Source of the DNA: Azoarcus sp. CIB
GTDB taxonomy: Bacteria > Pseudomonadota > Gammaproteobacteria > Burkholderiales > Rhodocyclaceae
Direction: 5' to 3'
Assembly (NCBI RefSeq): GCF_001190925.1
Contig: NZ_CP011072.1
Coordinates: 1,302,001 to 1,366,000 of the forward strand
Length of the DNA: 64,000 nucleotides
Every line of letters begins with the position of its first letter. The first letter of the stretch is position 1. The notes under the pieces are model-generated. The model did not search any database and was not told the origin of the DNA. It saw only the letters and a program-made list of their open reading frames with translations. Of the stretch, positions 39,736-47,765 are shown one piece after another. The position numbers were made by a program, and so were the translations under genes.

Positions 39736-42700
39736 ATGAAAACTTTCCGAATCGTAGCCTCGATGGCAGGCTTGCTCGCCTGCATTTCCCTCGCACACTC
39801 CGGAACCGGTCGGATGAGCCCGGAGGAGGTGCCCGCGCCGCTCCGCCCGTGGGTCGACTGGGCGCGCCACAATCCGCCGGCACCGGAATGCCCGCGCACG
39901 GCGAGCGACGCTGCACCCGCCCAATGCATCTGGCCGGCGGGCATCGAGATGCAGCTTTCAGCCCGACAGGGCGTCTTCACGCTGACGGTCGACGCCTTCG
40001 CCGATGGGACGGTGGAACTGCCCGGCGATGTCGAGGCCTGGCCGCGCGACGTGCGCGTGGACGGCGAGCCCGCTGCGGTCGTACTCGCGAACGGACGGCC
40101 GTCGTTGCGCGTGGGCCCGGGGCACCACGTGGTCGTCGGGCGCTTCGACTGGCAGCAACTGCCGCTGAACCTGCAACTGCCGCGGCAGGTCGCGAAGGTT
40201 TCCGTCGCCATCGACGGCGAGCGGTTCGCGGGGCAGCCGGATGCGTCCGGCCAGCTGTGGCTGCGCACCTCGCCGGAGCAGGACGGGGCGGTGGATTCGC
40301 TGTCCATGCGCATCTTCCGGCAGTTCTCGGACGACGTGCCGATGGTATCTACCGTCCGCTACGAATTCTCGATCGCGGGCCGGCAGCGGGAGGTTCGCGT
40401 CCCGCATGCGGTGCTGGAAGGATTCGTTCCCTTGGCCGTCGAAGGCGGGTTGCCGGCGCGCATCGACGCCGACGGCAGCCTGAAGGTGCAGGCGCGTGCG
40501 GGTTCGTGGGTGCTGAGCGTGAGCTCGCGCAGGATGAGCGCCGCGAACGAGCTGCAATTGCCGGATGCCGCGAGCGAGCAGGAGGTGTGGTCCTTCGCGC
40601 CGCGCAACGAGGTCCGCGTCGTGAACCTGGAGGGGCCGCCCGCGGTCGATCCGAAGTCCGTGGGCGTGCCGGCGGAATGGGCCGGACTGCCGACCTTCGT
40701 GCTCCAGCCGGGAACGGCCCTGAAGATCGCCGAGGTGCAGCGGGGGGATTCCGGCGGCGCGGCGGATCGTCTGGAGATCCGGCGCACGCTGTGGCTCGAC
40801 TTCGATGGCGGCGGATTTTCCGTTCAGGACAGGATAAACGGGACGATCGGCCGCAGCTGGCGGCTCGACCTGCCCGAGCAGTTCGCGCTCGGGCGGGTGT
40901 CGGTCAATGGTGTCGACCTGCCGGTAACCCGCAGCGAGGCCGGCCGCGGCGTGGAACTGCGCGACGCGTCGATCGCGCTCGAAGCCGACAGCCGCATCGA
41001 CTCGTCCGCACGCGAGATTCCCGCAAGCGGCTGGACCGTGCCGCTGAGCGGCTGGGCGGCCGAACTCAACCTGCCGCCGGGGTGGCGCCTGATTCACGCC
41101 TCGGGCGCGGATTCGGTGCGGGGCGAGTGGCTGATGTCGTGGACGCTGTGGGACATCTTCGGCGTCCTGCTGATCGCGGCCGTCACCTTCCGCGTCGTCG
41201 GCCCCGCCGCGTCCCTGATCCTGCTCGCGGGGCTCGTCCTGACGTGGCACACCTCGGATGCGCCCAGGTTCCTGTGGCTGGCACTGGTCCTGTTCCGGGC
41301 GATCGCTGCGGCCGTCCCGACCAGCGCGAAGCTGCGCGGCTGGGCCACGCGCGGGGCGCTCGTCAGCGGGATATTGATCGCCATCATGCTCGTTCCCTTC
41401 GCCGTCGATCAGATCCGGCAGGCCATGTATCCGGCCCTAGGGATGAGTTATTCGCAGGCGACCGCCGGCATGGGCAGGGCGGCGCGTGCGCCGAGTTCCA
41501 TGCCGGCGGCTCCGCCCGTCGCGCAGGAAGCGGAAAGCTACGTGGAGCGCAAGTTGCGCGACGAAGCCGCCTCGGTGGTCGCGCCGTACACACGGGAAGG
41601 TTCGTCACGGCCGGTGGCCGCCAAACCCGACCCGAACCTGAAGGTGCAGACGGGCCCCGGAATTCCGAGTTGGCGCTGGACTGCGATCCAGCTCGCGTCG
41701 CAGGGGCCGATCGCCAGCGGACAGACGCTGTCCCTGACGCTGCTGCCACCCGCCGGCTCGGCGTTGTGGTCCTTGCTCTCCGTGCTGCTGCTCGGCCTGG
41801 CGCTGTGGCGCTGCTGGGAGTTCGACCGGGCGGCGCTGGCGCGCAAGCTGCGCGGGGCGCTGAGTTCCGCGGCGGTGGTGGGCTTCGTCGCGGCTGTCGG
41901 GCTGGGCAGCGCACCGACGGACGCCCGCGCGCAATCCACGTTCCCGTCGGAAGAGTTGCTCGGGGAACTGCGCACGCGGCTCCTCGCCCCCGAACCCGCG
42001 CCGGCATGCGCGCCGGTGTGCGCGGACCTCGCCGACATGCGCATCGAAGCCGCCGGCAACACGATCACGCTGAAGCTCGAAGTTCATGCGCAGGCCCGGA
42101 CGGTCGTGCCGCTGCCGAGCCCCGGGGCGAACATCCGTCCGTCGTCCGTGCTGGCGGGCGGGCAGCCGCCGGCCCTGCTGCGCGACGACAAGGGGTTGAT
42201 CTGGGCAAGCGTACGCGCCGGCATCACCGCCATCGAGATCGTCATCCCGGCCCATCAGGACGACGTGCCCATCCATCTGCCGCTGACGCCGCGACGGGTG
42301 AGCGCGCAGCTCGCGCGCTGGAGCCTGTCCGGCATCGATGCCCGCGGCCTCGCGACGGAAACCCTGACGCTCTCGCGGCTGCGCGAAGTGCAGGCGAAGG
42401 CGGACAAAGAGTTCTCGGGCGGCGCCGATCTGCCGCCGTTTGCCGAAGTCGAGCGGCATGTCATGTTCGACCGGACATGGAGCGTCCATACCATCGTGCG
42501 GCGGCAAGGCCCGAGCGCGCTGCAGACGAGCGTGCGGATTCCGCTGCTGGCAGGGGAGGCCGTCACCGATCCCGGCATCAAGGTCGAGGACGGCGAAGCG
42601 GTCGTCGATCTCGCGCCCGGCGCATCGCGCACCTTCACCAGCGTTCTCGAGCACTCGGACAAACTGCGGCTGCTCACTTCGACGCACCCCGGCCAGATCG

Positions 42701-43845
42701 AGCGCTGGACCGTGTCGGCAACGCCGTCGTGGCACGTCGAGTCGGCGGGCCTCGCCCCCGCCGTGTGGACCAATGGCGGCACGTGGCAGCCGCGCTGGTT
42801 GCTTTGGCCGGGCGAGACGGTCGAACTGGCCCTCTCGCGCCCGTCGGGCATGGACGGCAGCACCCTAACGTTCGACGAGGTCCAGATCGACACCACCGTC
42901 GGACAGCGCTCTTCGGACGCCTCCGCCACGCTGCGGCTGCGCAGCAGCGCCGGCGGCAATCACGTCATCGGCCTGCCCGAAGGGGCGGAGCTCCTGTCGG
43001 TACGGATCGACGGCCAGGTGCAGCCCTTGCGGGTAGAGAAGAACAGGCTGGCGCTGCCGATCACACCGGGGGCACACGCGGTGCAGCTCGACTGGCGCGA
43101 CGTCTGCGCGGCATCGAACCACTATCGCTCCCCGCAACTGGATCTCGGCGCGCAGGCGGTCAATGCAACCGTCACCCTTGCCGTGCCGCAGGACCGCGTC
43201 GTGCTGTTCACCAAGGGGCCGCTGGTCGGCCCGGCGGTGCTCCTGTGGGGCGTGCTCATCGTCGTGGTCGCGATTGCAGCGGTCCTGTCCCGTGTCGTGC
43301 CGGGGCCGCTGGGAATGGTGACCTGGATTCTCCTCGGCGTCGGGCTCGTCCAGTCGTCCGTTGCCTCGGTGTTCTTCGTCATCGGCTGGTTCGTGTTGCT
43401 TGCGATCCGGCGCAACTATGCCGATCCGTCGCCGTGGCGTTTCAACCTGTTCCAGATGGTGCTGCTGATGTTCACGCTGCTGGCCGCGAGCGCGCTGCTA
43501 TCGGCGCTGCGGCAGGGCCTGCTCGGCTATCCCGACATGCTCGTGACCGGCAACGACTCGACGGCGTTCAGCCTGAGGTGGTATCTGGACCGCCTCGACG
43601 GGACGACGCCGAGCGTGGAGTTCTTCAGCATCCCGGTGTTCGCCTATCGCCTGATGATGCTGGGCTGGGCGCTGTGGCTCGCGATCTCGCTGACCGGCTG
43701 GGTGCGGTGGGCGTGGACGTGCGTTTCGGCTGGCGGAAGCTACTGGCGGCCGGTCAATGTGGCGAACCTCGTGCCGCGCAAGGCGAGGGCGGCCGATGCC
43801 GGCAGCGACGCCGACGAATCCTCGGGCCGGGGAACGCCGGGATAA
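39736..43845 (+). CDS. large exported/membrane protein of unknown function (1369 residues)
   Basis: I do not recognise this family. ATG 39736 begins a signal peptide (MKTFRIVASMAGLLACISLA). Residues about 25-465 are a beta-rich extracytoplasmic domain, then three to four membrane helices (about 467-560) and a further one at 676-695. A segment at 708-734 looks like an internal signal peptide (VVGFVAAVGLGSA..ARAQS) and leads into a second extracytoplasmic domain (about 735-1160) with a CAPVC motif. Four to five helices (1165-1228, 1237-1258, 1301-1325) precede a polar tail. The layout suggests two related modules fused in tandem, each with a soluble domain and a membrane anchor. It stands alone between promoters and a stem-loop. 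Confidence 0.8.
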   Translation: MKTFRIVASMAGLLACISLAHSGTGRMSPEEVPAPLRPWVDWARHNPPAPECPRTASDAAPAQCIWPAGIEMQLSARQGVFTLTVDAFADGTVELPGDVEAWPRDVRVDGEPAAVVLANGRPSLRVGPGHHVVVGRFDWQQLPLNLQLPRQVAKVSVAIDGERFAGQPDASGQLWLRTSPEQDGAVDSLSMRIFRQFSDDVPMVSTVRYEFSIAGRQREVRVPHAVLEGFVPLAVEGGLPARIDADGSLKVQARAGSWVLSVSSRRMSAANELQLPDAASEQEVWSFAPRNEVRVVNLEGPPAVDPKSVGVPAEWAGLPTFVLQPGTALKIAEVQRGDSGGAADRLEIRRTLWLDFDGGGFSVQDRINGTIGRSWRLDLPEQFALGRVSVNGVDLPVTRSEAGRGVELRDASIALEADSRIDSSAREIPASGWTVPLSGWAAELNLPPGWRLIHASGADSVRGEWLMSWTLWDIFGVLLIAAVTFRVVGPAASLILLAGLVLTWHTSDAPRFLWLALVLFRAIAAAVPTSAKLRGWATRGALVSGILIAIMLVPFAVDQIRQAMYPALGMSYSQATAGMGRAARAPSSMPAAPPVAQEAESYVERKLRDEAASVVAPYTREGSSRPVAAKPDPNLKVQTGPGIPSWRWTAIQLASQGPIASGQTLSLTLLPPAGSALWSLLSVLLLGLALWRCWEFDRAALARKLRGALSSAAVVGFVAAVGLGSAPTDARAQSTFPSEELLGELRTRLLAPEPAPACAPVCADLADMRIEAAGNTITLKLEVHAQARTVVPLPSPGANIRPSSVLAGGQPPALLRDDKGLIWASVRAGITAIEIVIPAHQDDVPIHLPLTPRRVSAQLARWSLSGIDARGLATETLTLSRLREVQAKADKEFSGGADLPPFAEVERHVMFDRTWSVHTIVRRQGPSALQTSVRIPLLAGEAVTDPGIKVEDGEAVVDLAPGASRTFTSVLEHSDKLRLLTSTHPGQIERWTVSATPSWHVESAGLAPAVWTNGGTWQPRWLLWPGETVELALSRPSGMDGSTLTFDEVQIDTTVGQRSSDASATLRLRSSAGGNHVIGLPEGAELLSVRIDGQVQPLRVEKNRLALPITPGAHAVQLDWRDVCAASNHYRSPQLDLGAQAVNATVTLAVPQDRVVLFTKGPLVGPAVLLWGVLIVVVAIAAVLSRVVPGPLGMVTWILLGVGLVQSSVASVFFVIGWFVLLAIRRNYADPSPWRFNLFQMVLLMFTLLAASALLSALRQGLLGYPDMLVTGNDSTAFSLRWYLDRLDGTTPSVEFFSIPVFAYRLMMLGWALWLAISLTGWVRWAWTCVSAGGSYWRPVNVANLVPRKARAADAGSDADESSGRGTPG

Positions 43846-44164
43846 GCGGCAGGGCGCGCCCCGGACGGCACGAGTCCCCCCGGAGGGCAGGGGGCTCGCG
43901 GCGTGACGGAGAAGCCTACCGGCCGCAGCTTCGTCGGCGCTGCATGACTATGTTGATCTGGTCGCAATAGCCATGTCATAGTCATGGTTAAGTTGCGAGA
44001 AACACCGGTCCGGCGACGACGGGAACCGTCGCGCTCGCGATGCGATTGTTCATGTGTGGAAACAAAGTGCTGGTTTTTTGCGCATTTATTCGTCGCGCGC
44101 CCCCCGGTACAGTGCGCCGGAATTCCAGCATTTCGCTATGCATCAACGTCAAAGGAGGATGGCC
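43846..44164. other. 319-bp spacer with stem-loop and inverted repeat
   Basis: At 43871-43898 an imperfect GC stem (CGAG-T-CCCCC with GGGGG-CTCG) could end the large 39736 gene; it has no T-run. At 43943-43952 and 43977-43986 the 10-bp arms CATGACTATG / CATAGTCATG form an inverted repeat 24 bp apart, a possible operator for the small gene at 44165. AAAGGAGG (44151-44158) is a near-perfect ribosome site for that gene. Confidence 0.45.
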
Positions 44165-44371
44165 ATGGAGTTGTCGATACAAGCATCCGCGCGGACAACG
44201 GCGGGTCTCGGCACGGCCGACCCGCGGGCGGATATCGAGGCCAACGCGCGGAACGTCATCATGAAGACGCGCGCCAGCTTCGCGCACCCGGTCCAGATGG
44301 GCCGATGCGACGAGCCGGACTGCGGGCAGTCCCTTGTCGGGCGTGCGCGTCGCCCCGTGCGAGGTCGCTGA
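44165..44371 (+). CDS. small hypothetical protein with strong ribosome site
   Basis: A 68-residue open frame starting MELSIQASARTTAG, 6 nt after AAAGGAGG. It has no signal peptide or membrane helix, and a single C-X4-C pair (RCDEPDCG). The ribosome site is the main support; the C-terminus is Arg-rich and the frame could be fortuitous in GC-rich DNA. It stands alone between a possible operator (43943-43986) and a convergent LysR gene. Confidence 0.45.
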   Translation: MELSIQASARTTAGLGTADPRADIEANARNVIMKTRASFAHPVQMGRCDEPDCGQSLVGRARRPVRGR

Positions 44372-44410
44372 CGCGCGGTTTGCCTGCAACCTGATGTAGT
44401 GCTGTTCCTG

Positions 44411-44444
44411 CGGGGCGGCGCTGGCGGAGGTCAGCGCCGCCCCG
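44411..44444. terminator. strong GC hairpin at the end of the LysR gene
   Basis: A perfect 13-bp stem CGGGGCGGCGCTG (44411-44423) / CAGCGCCGCCCCG (44432-44444) with an 8-nt loop overlaps the LysR stop codon (44431-44433). No T-run on either side. It probably separates the convergent 44165 and LysR genes. Confidence 0.5.
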
Positions 44445-45345
44445 CGGCATTGAAGGGCGCGAAAAGCTCCGCTACCCAGTCGACGAAGACGCGGATCTTC
44501 GCGCTCAGGTGGCGGTTCGGGGGATAGACGATGTAGACCGGGAAGCCCGGGGTGGTCCAGTCTTCCAGAACCGGGACAAGTTCCCCCTTCGCCAGTTGCC
44601 GATCGATCATGAAGCTGGGCAACTGCACGATCCCCAGGCCTGCGAGTGCGGCGGCCAGGTAGGCGTTGCTGTCGTTGACGGCGACGATGTGCCTACCCGG
44701 CAGCTCGACGCGTTCGCCGTTGCGCTCGAATTCGAAGGGCGAGATCCTGCCCGTGCCCGCCGAGAAATAGCCGACGACACGGTGCGGCCCGCCGAGTTCA
44801 GACGGGTGCCTCGGAATTCCATGCTCGGCAAGATAGGCCGGGGACGCGCACGTGAGGTGATCCATGTAGGCGATGCGTCGGGCAACCAGCGATTCGTCGA
44901 TGAGGGTGCCGGCGCGGACCACGCAATCGACGTTGTCGGCGATCAGGTTCACGAGGCGGTCGCCGGCGCCGAGATCGATCTGGATGTCCGGATAGCGTGC
45001 GTGGAAGGTATGCAGCGCGGGAATGATGATCCGGGTCGCGACCACCGCGGGGACGTCGACGCGCACGCGCCCCTTAGGCGAGGCCTGGGCGTTCGACAGG
45101 CTGGCGTCGATTTCTTCCAGTTCCGTCAGCAGTCGCGCGGTGCGCTCGTAGTAGGCCGCGCCGTCCGCGGTGACCGTGACGCGCCGCGTGGTGCGGTTGA
45201 GCAGCTTCACCCGCAGGTGCGTCTCGAGGTTCTGGATCAGCTTCGTCACGGTCGGCTTCGGCATACCGAGCGAGTCGGCGGCCTTGGTGAAGGTGCCTGC
45301 CTCGACGACGCGCGCGAATACGCGCAGTGCCAGAAATTGGTCCAT
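44431..45345 (-). CDS. LysR-family regulator (CrgA/AaeR-like)
   Basis: A 304-residue LysR-type regulator. MDQFLALRVFARVVEAGTFTKAA with a following PTVTKLIQNLE recognition helix is the common subgroup with CrgA-like effector domains; LLNRTTRRVTVTADG closes the HTH. GAGGAGAAACG precedes ATG 45345. It is divergent from the degenerate hydrolase gene, with an AT-rich spacer carrying direct and inverted repeats, so it most likely controls that gene and perhaps the pump beyond it. Confidence 0.9.
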   Translation of the reverse strand: MDQFLALRVFARVVEAGTFTKAADSLGMPKPTVTKLIQNLETHLRVKLLNRTTRRVTVTADGAAYYERTARLLTELEEIDASLSNAQASPKGRVRVDVPAVVATRIIIPALHTFHARYPDIQIDLGAGDRLVNLIADNVDCVVRAGTLIDESLVARRIAYMDHLTCASPAYLAEHGIPRHPSELGGPHRVVGYFSAGTGRISPFEFERNGERVELPGRHIVAVNDSNAYLAAALAGLGIVQLPSFMIDRQLAKGELVPVLEDWTTPGFPVYIVYPPNRHLSAKIRVFVDWVAELFAPFNAAGRR

Positions 45346-45386
45346 TCGTTTCTCCTCGGATCGATCCGCTTCGATTGCCGCAGTGC

Positions 45387-45436
45387 GATTATTTATCAAT
45401 GGAAATAAAGAAGCCATGAATTGATTATTTATTCAT
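45387..45436. promoter_or_regulatory. AT-rich repeat cluster between divergent LysR and hydrolase genes
   Basis: GATTATTTAT occurs twice (45387-45396 and 45423-45432), 36 bp apart start to start. A separate dyad ATGAAT-N9-ATTCAT (45416-45436) overlaps the second copy and includes a T-N11-A-type core. The strong AT bias against a GC-rich background and the position fit a LysR binding and activation region. Confidence 0.5.
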
Positions 45437-45501
45437 CGGCTGGCGACATCTATCGTTCAGGCCATCGGCGCTGTCGGCGTCCATTGCATGCCCCAACGAA
45501 T

Positions 45502-46386
45502 ATGTCCCGCTTTCCGCAATCCCGCCTCGCACGTCCGACCCGACTCCCGGTCAAGGAGGACCGCAGCATCGACATCGGCCTTCCGCGAGCGCTGAACGTA
45601 CGCCTCTACGGGAGGCGTCACGCCGGGGCCGCGCTGGTCGTGCATTTCCATGGCGGGGCCTTCGTGTCCGGATCGCTCGACAGCGGCGCGCTGGTGGCTG
45701 GTCTGCTGCACGAAGCGGGCGCCGTCGTGATGTCCGTCGACTACCCGCTGGCGCCGGACGATCCGTTTCCGGCGGCGGTCGACGCGGCCTACGCGGCGCT
45801 GCAGTGGGCCTGCCGCAAACGCGCCCAGCTCGCGGCGCAGGGGGCCCCCGTCTTCGTCGCCGGCGAGGAGGCGGGCGGTAATCTCGCAGCCGCCGCGGCG
45901 CTGATGGCGCGCGACCGTAAAGCGCCCCGCCTTGCCGGCCAGATTCTGCTCTCGCCGATGCTCGATCCCTGCCTCGGCACCGCGTCGGTTCGCCGCAGCG
46001 AACAGGGGCCGGCCAGTTGCCCTCTGGCGAAAGGCTGGTGCAGTTACCTGCGCGAGCCGTCCGCCGCCGAGCACCCGTATGCGACGCCCGGCCGCTCGAT
46101 GCGCCTGGCGGGCCTGCCGCCGGCACTGCTGATCACGGCCGACGACGATCCGCTGCGCGACGAGACGCTCGCCTATGCCCGTCGCCTGGAGGAGGCCGGC
46201 GTGCCGGTATCGGAGGCCGTGCTGGCGGCGCCCACGGGTTGGCCGGGCGCCCTGCAGGACGCAGCGCGCGCGGGGAGTTCATGGGCGCAGGAGGTGGGTT
46301 CTCGCTTCGCGGCCTTCCTCGCGACGGCGGGCGGCAGGGAGGCCGTCGATCCGCTTGGCCAATTTTCACCCCAAGAAAGGTGTTGA
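45502..46386 (+). CDS. alpha/beta hydrolase of the HSL type with lost catalytic residues
   Basis: About 294 residues. The fold landmarks of the hormone-sensitive lipase family are present: the oxyanion motif VVHFHGGAFVSGS, VDYPLAPDDPFPAAVDAAYAA-type region, and the acid-loop DDDPLRDETLAYA. The nucleophile elbow, normally GDSAGGN, reads GEEAGGN (codons GGC GAG GAG GCG), so Ser is replaced by Glu. The usual C-terminal HGF histidine position reads PTGWPG. Hydrolase activity is therefore unlikely; a binding or regulatory role is possible. ATG 45502 lacks a clear ribosome site, and a TTG upstream (45421) cannot be excluded. The stop lies inside the MerR-type promoter of the pump operon. Confidence 0.8.
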   Translation: MSRFPQSRLARPTRLPVKEDRSIDIGLPRALNVRLYGRRHAGAALVVHFHGGAFVSGSLDSGALVAGLLHEAGAVVMSVDYPLAPDDPFPAAVDAAYAALQWACRKRAQLAAQGAPVFVAGEEAGGNLAAAAALMARDRKAPRLAGQILLSPMLDPCLGTASVRRSEQGPASCPLAKGWCSYLREPSAAEHPYATPGRSMRLAGLPPALLITADDDPLRDETLAYARRLEEAGVPVSEAVLAAPTGWPGALQDAARAGSSWAQEVGSRFAAFLATAGGREAVDPLGQFSPQERC

Positions 46387-46414
46387 CTCCGTACTTGACT
46401 ACGGACTTTAGGAT
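46383..46414 (+). promoter_or_regulatory. MerR-type promoter/operator driving the RND efflux operon
   Basis: -35 TTGACT (46383-46388) and a -10 element TTAGGA/TAGGAT (46408-46414) are separated by an over-long 19-20 bp spacer. The spacer holds the dyad TCCGTA-CTTGAC-TACGGA (46388-46393, 46400-46405). This is the geometry of MerR-family promoters, in which the activator twists DNA to align the two elements; the sequence is close to the mer operator (TTGACTCCGTAC...GTACGG). No merR-like gene lies in the window, so the regulator is elsewhere. The element begins at the hydrolase stop codon. Confidence 0.75.
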
Positions 46415-46480
46415 GCCCCCGTTCGCCGACGCCACGAGCGCAGGTCAGAACAAATCAACAAGGTCATAAAGGAGTTTTCC

Positions 46481-47740
46481 ATGTCCCCAGAGAGCCATTC
46501 CAATCGCCGCCGGCTGTGGGCCGCCGGCCTTGCCGTCACTGCCCTCACCGCGGTTTCCGGTGCCGTCCTCGGCCTGCGGTCGGCGCAGGTCGAAGCGAAT
46601 CCACCCGCCGGTGCTCCGCCGGCCATGCCGGTTTCGGTCGCGACCGTCGAGCAACGCGAGGTCGCGACCTGGGATGAGTTCTCCGGCCGACTCGAAGCGG
46701 TCGAGCGTGTCGATATCCGCTCGCGCGTCGTCGGCACCGTGCAATCCGTGCATTTCCGCGAAGGCGGACTCGTGAGGGCGGGGGATCTGCTGATTACGAT
46801 CGACCCCGCGCCCTATGCGGCGGAGGTGGATCGCGCCACGGCCCAGGTCGTCGCCGCCCAGGCGCGCGCCGCCTTCACGACGAGCGAGCACGAGCGCGCC
46901 CAGCGCCTGTGGGAGCAGCGTGCGATCGCCGAGCGCGAGTTCGAGGAACGGGCGAACGCGCGTCGCGCGGCGGACGCCGATCTGCGCGCCGCCCAGGCCG
47001 CGCTGCAGTCGGCGCGTCTGAATCTCGGCTACACGCAGGTGCGGGCACCGGTGTCGGGGCGCGTCGGCAAGCTTGAAGTCACCGTGGGCAACCTCGTCGC
47101 CGCCGGTCCAGGCGCTCCGGTGCTGACGACGCTCGTTTCCGTCAGCCCCATCTATGCGAGCTTCGACGCGGACGAGCAGGTCGTCGCGCGCGCACTGCAA
47201 ACCCTGCGCGAAGCGAGCGGCAAGGCGGCGCGGCTCGAAAGCATCCCGGTCCGGATGGCCACGGCGACGAGCGCGGACACGATCTTCGAGGGGCACCTGC
47301 AACTCGTCGACAATCAGGTCGACGCCGCCAGCGGCACGGTGCGCGTGCGGGCGGTGTTCGACAACGCGGACGGCGGCCTGATGCCGGGCCAGTTCGCGAA
47401 GCTGCGGATGGGGCGCCCGCAAGCGGCCTCGGCCGTGCTCATCGACGAGCGCGCGGTCGGCACCGACCAGAGCCGCAAGTTCGTGCTGGTCGTCGATGCC
47501 GAAAACAAGACCGCGTACCGCGAAGTCACCCTCGGTGGAACGGCGGACGGCCTGCGTATCGTGACCGCCGGCCTGCAGGCGGGCGAGCGCATCGTCGTCA
47601 ATGGCCTGCAGCGCGTGCGGCCGGGATCGCTCGTCGCGCCGCAGGCGGTCGTGATGGACGGCCGCTTGCAGGTCCGCACTCAGCTCGGCAATGAGAGCGC
47701 TGCGCGCGCGGCCGAGTCCGCCGCCTCGCCGCAGTCCTGA
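46481..47740 (+). CDS. RND efflux periplasmic adaptor (MexE-like)
   Basis: A 419-residue membrane-fusion protein that bridges the inner-membrane pump and the outer-membrane channel. An N-terminal membrane anchor/signal (residues 9-30) precedes the barrel-sandwich hybrid start EFSGRLEAVERVDIRSRVVGTV, an alpha-hairpin rich in Ala/Glu/Arg (about 100-165), then NLGYTQVRAPVSGRVGK and the beta-barrel. AAAGGAG serves ATG 46481. First gene of the pump operon behind the MerR-type promoter. Confidence 0.92.
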   Translation: MSPESHSNRRRLWAAGLAVTALTAVSGAVLGLRSAQVEANPPAGAPPAMPVSVATVEQREVATWDEFSGRLEAVERVDIRSRVVGTVQSVHFREGGLVRAGDLLITIDPAPYAAEVDRATAQVVAAQARAAFTTSEHERAQRLWEQRAIAEREFEERANARRAADADLRAAQAALQSARLNLGYTQVRAPVSGRVGKLEVTVGNLVAAGPGAPVLTTLVSVSPIYASFDADEQVVARALQTLREASGKAARLESIPVRMATATSADTIFEGHLQLVDNQVDAASGTVRVRAVFDNADGGLMPGQFAKLRMGRPQAASAVLIDERAVGTDQSRKFVLVVDAENKTAYREVTLGGTADGLRIVTAGLQAGERIVVNGLQRVRPGSLVAPQAVVMDGRLQVRTQLGNESAARAAESAASPQS

Positions 47741-47765
47741 TTCGTCCGCAATCGAGAGCACGATC

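Noticed and set aside
39459-43970. 1503-residue plus-strand frame overlapping the large 39736 gene
   Set aside because: Arg/Gly/Ala-rich translation without signal peptide or helices; the other frame has signal peptide and membrane segments.
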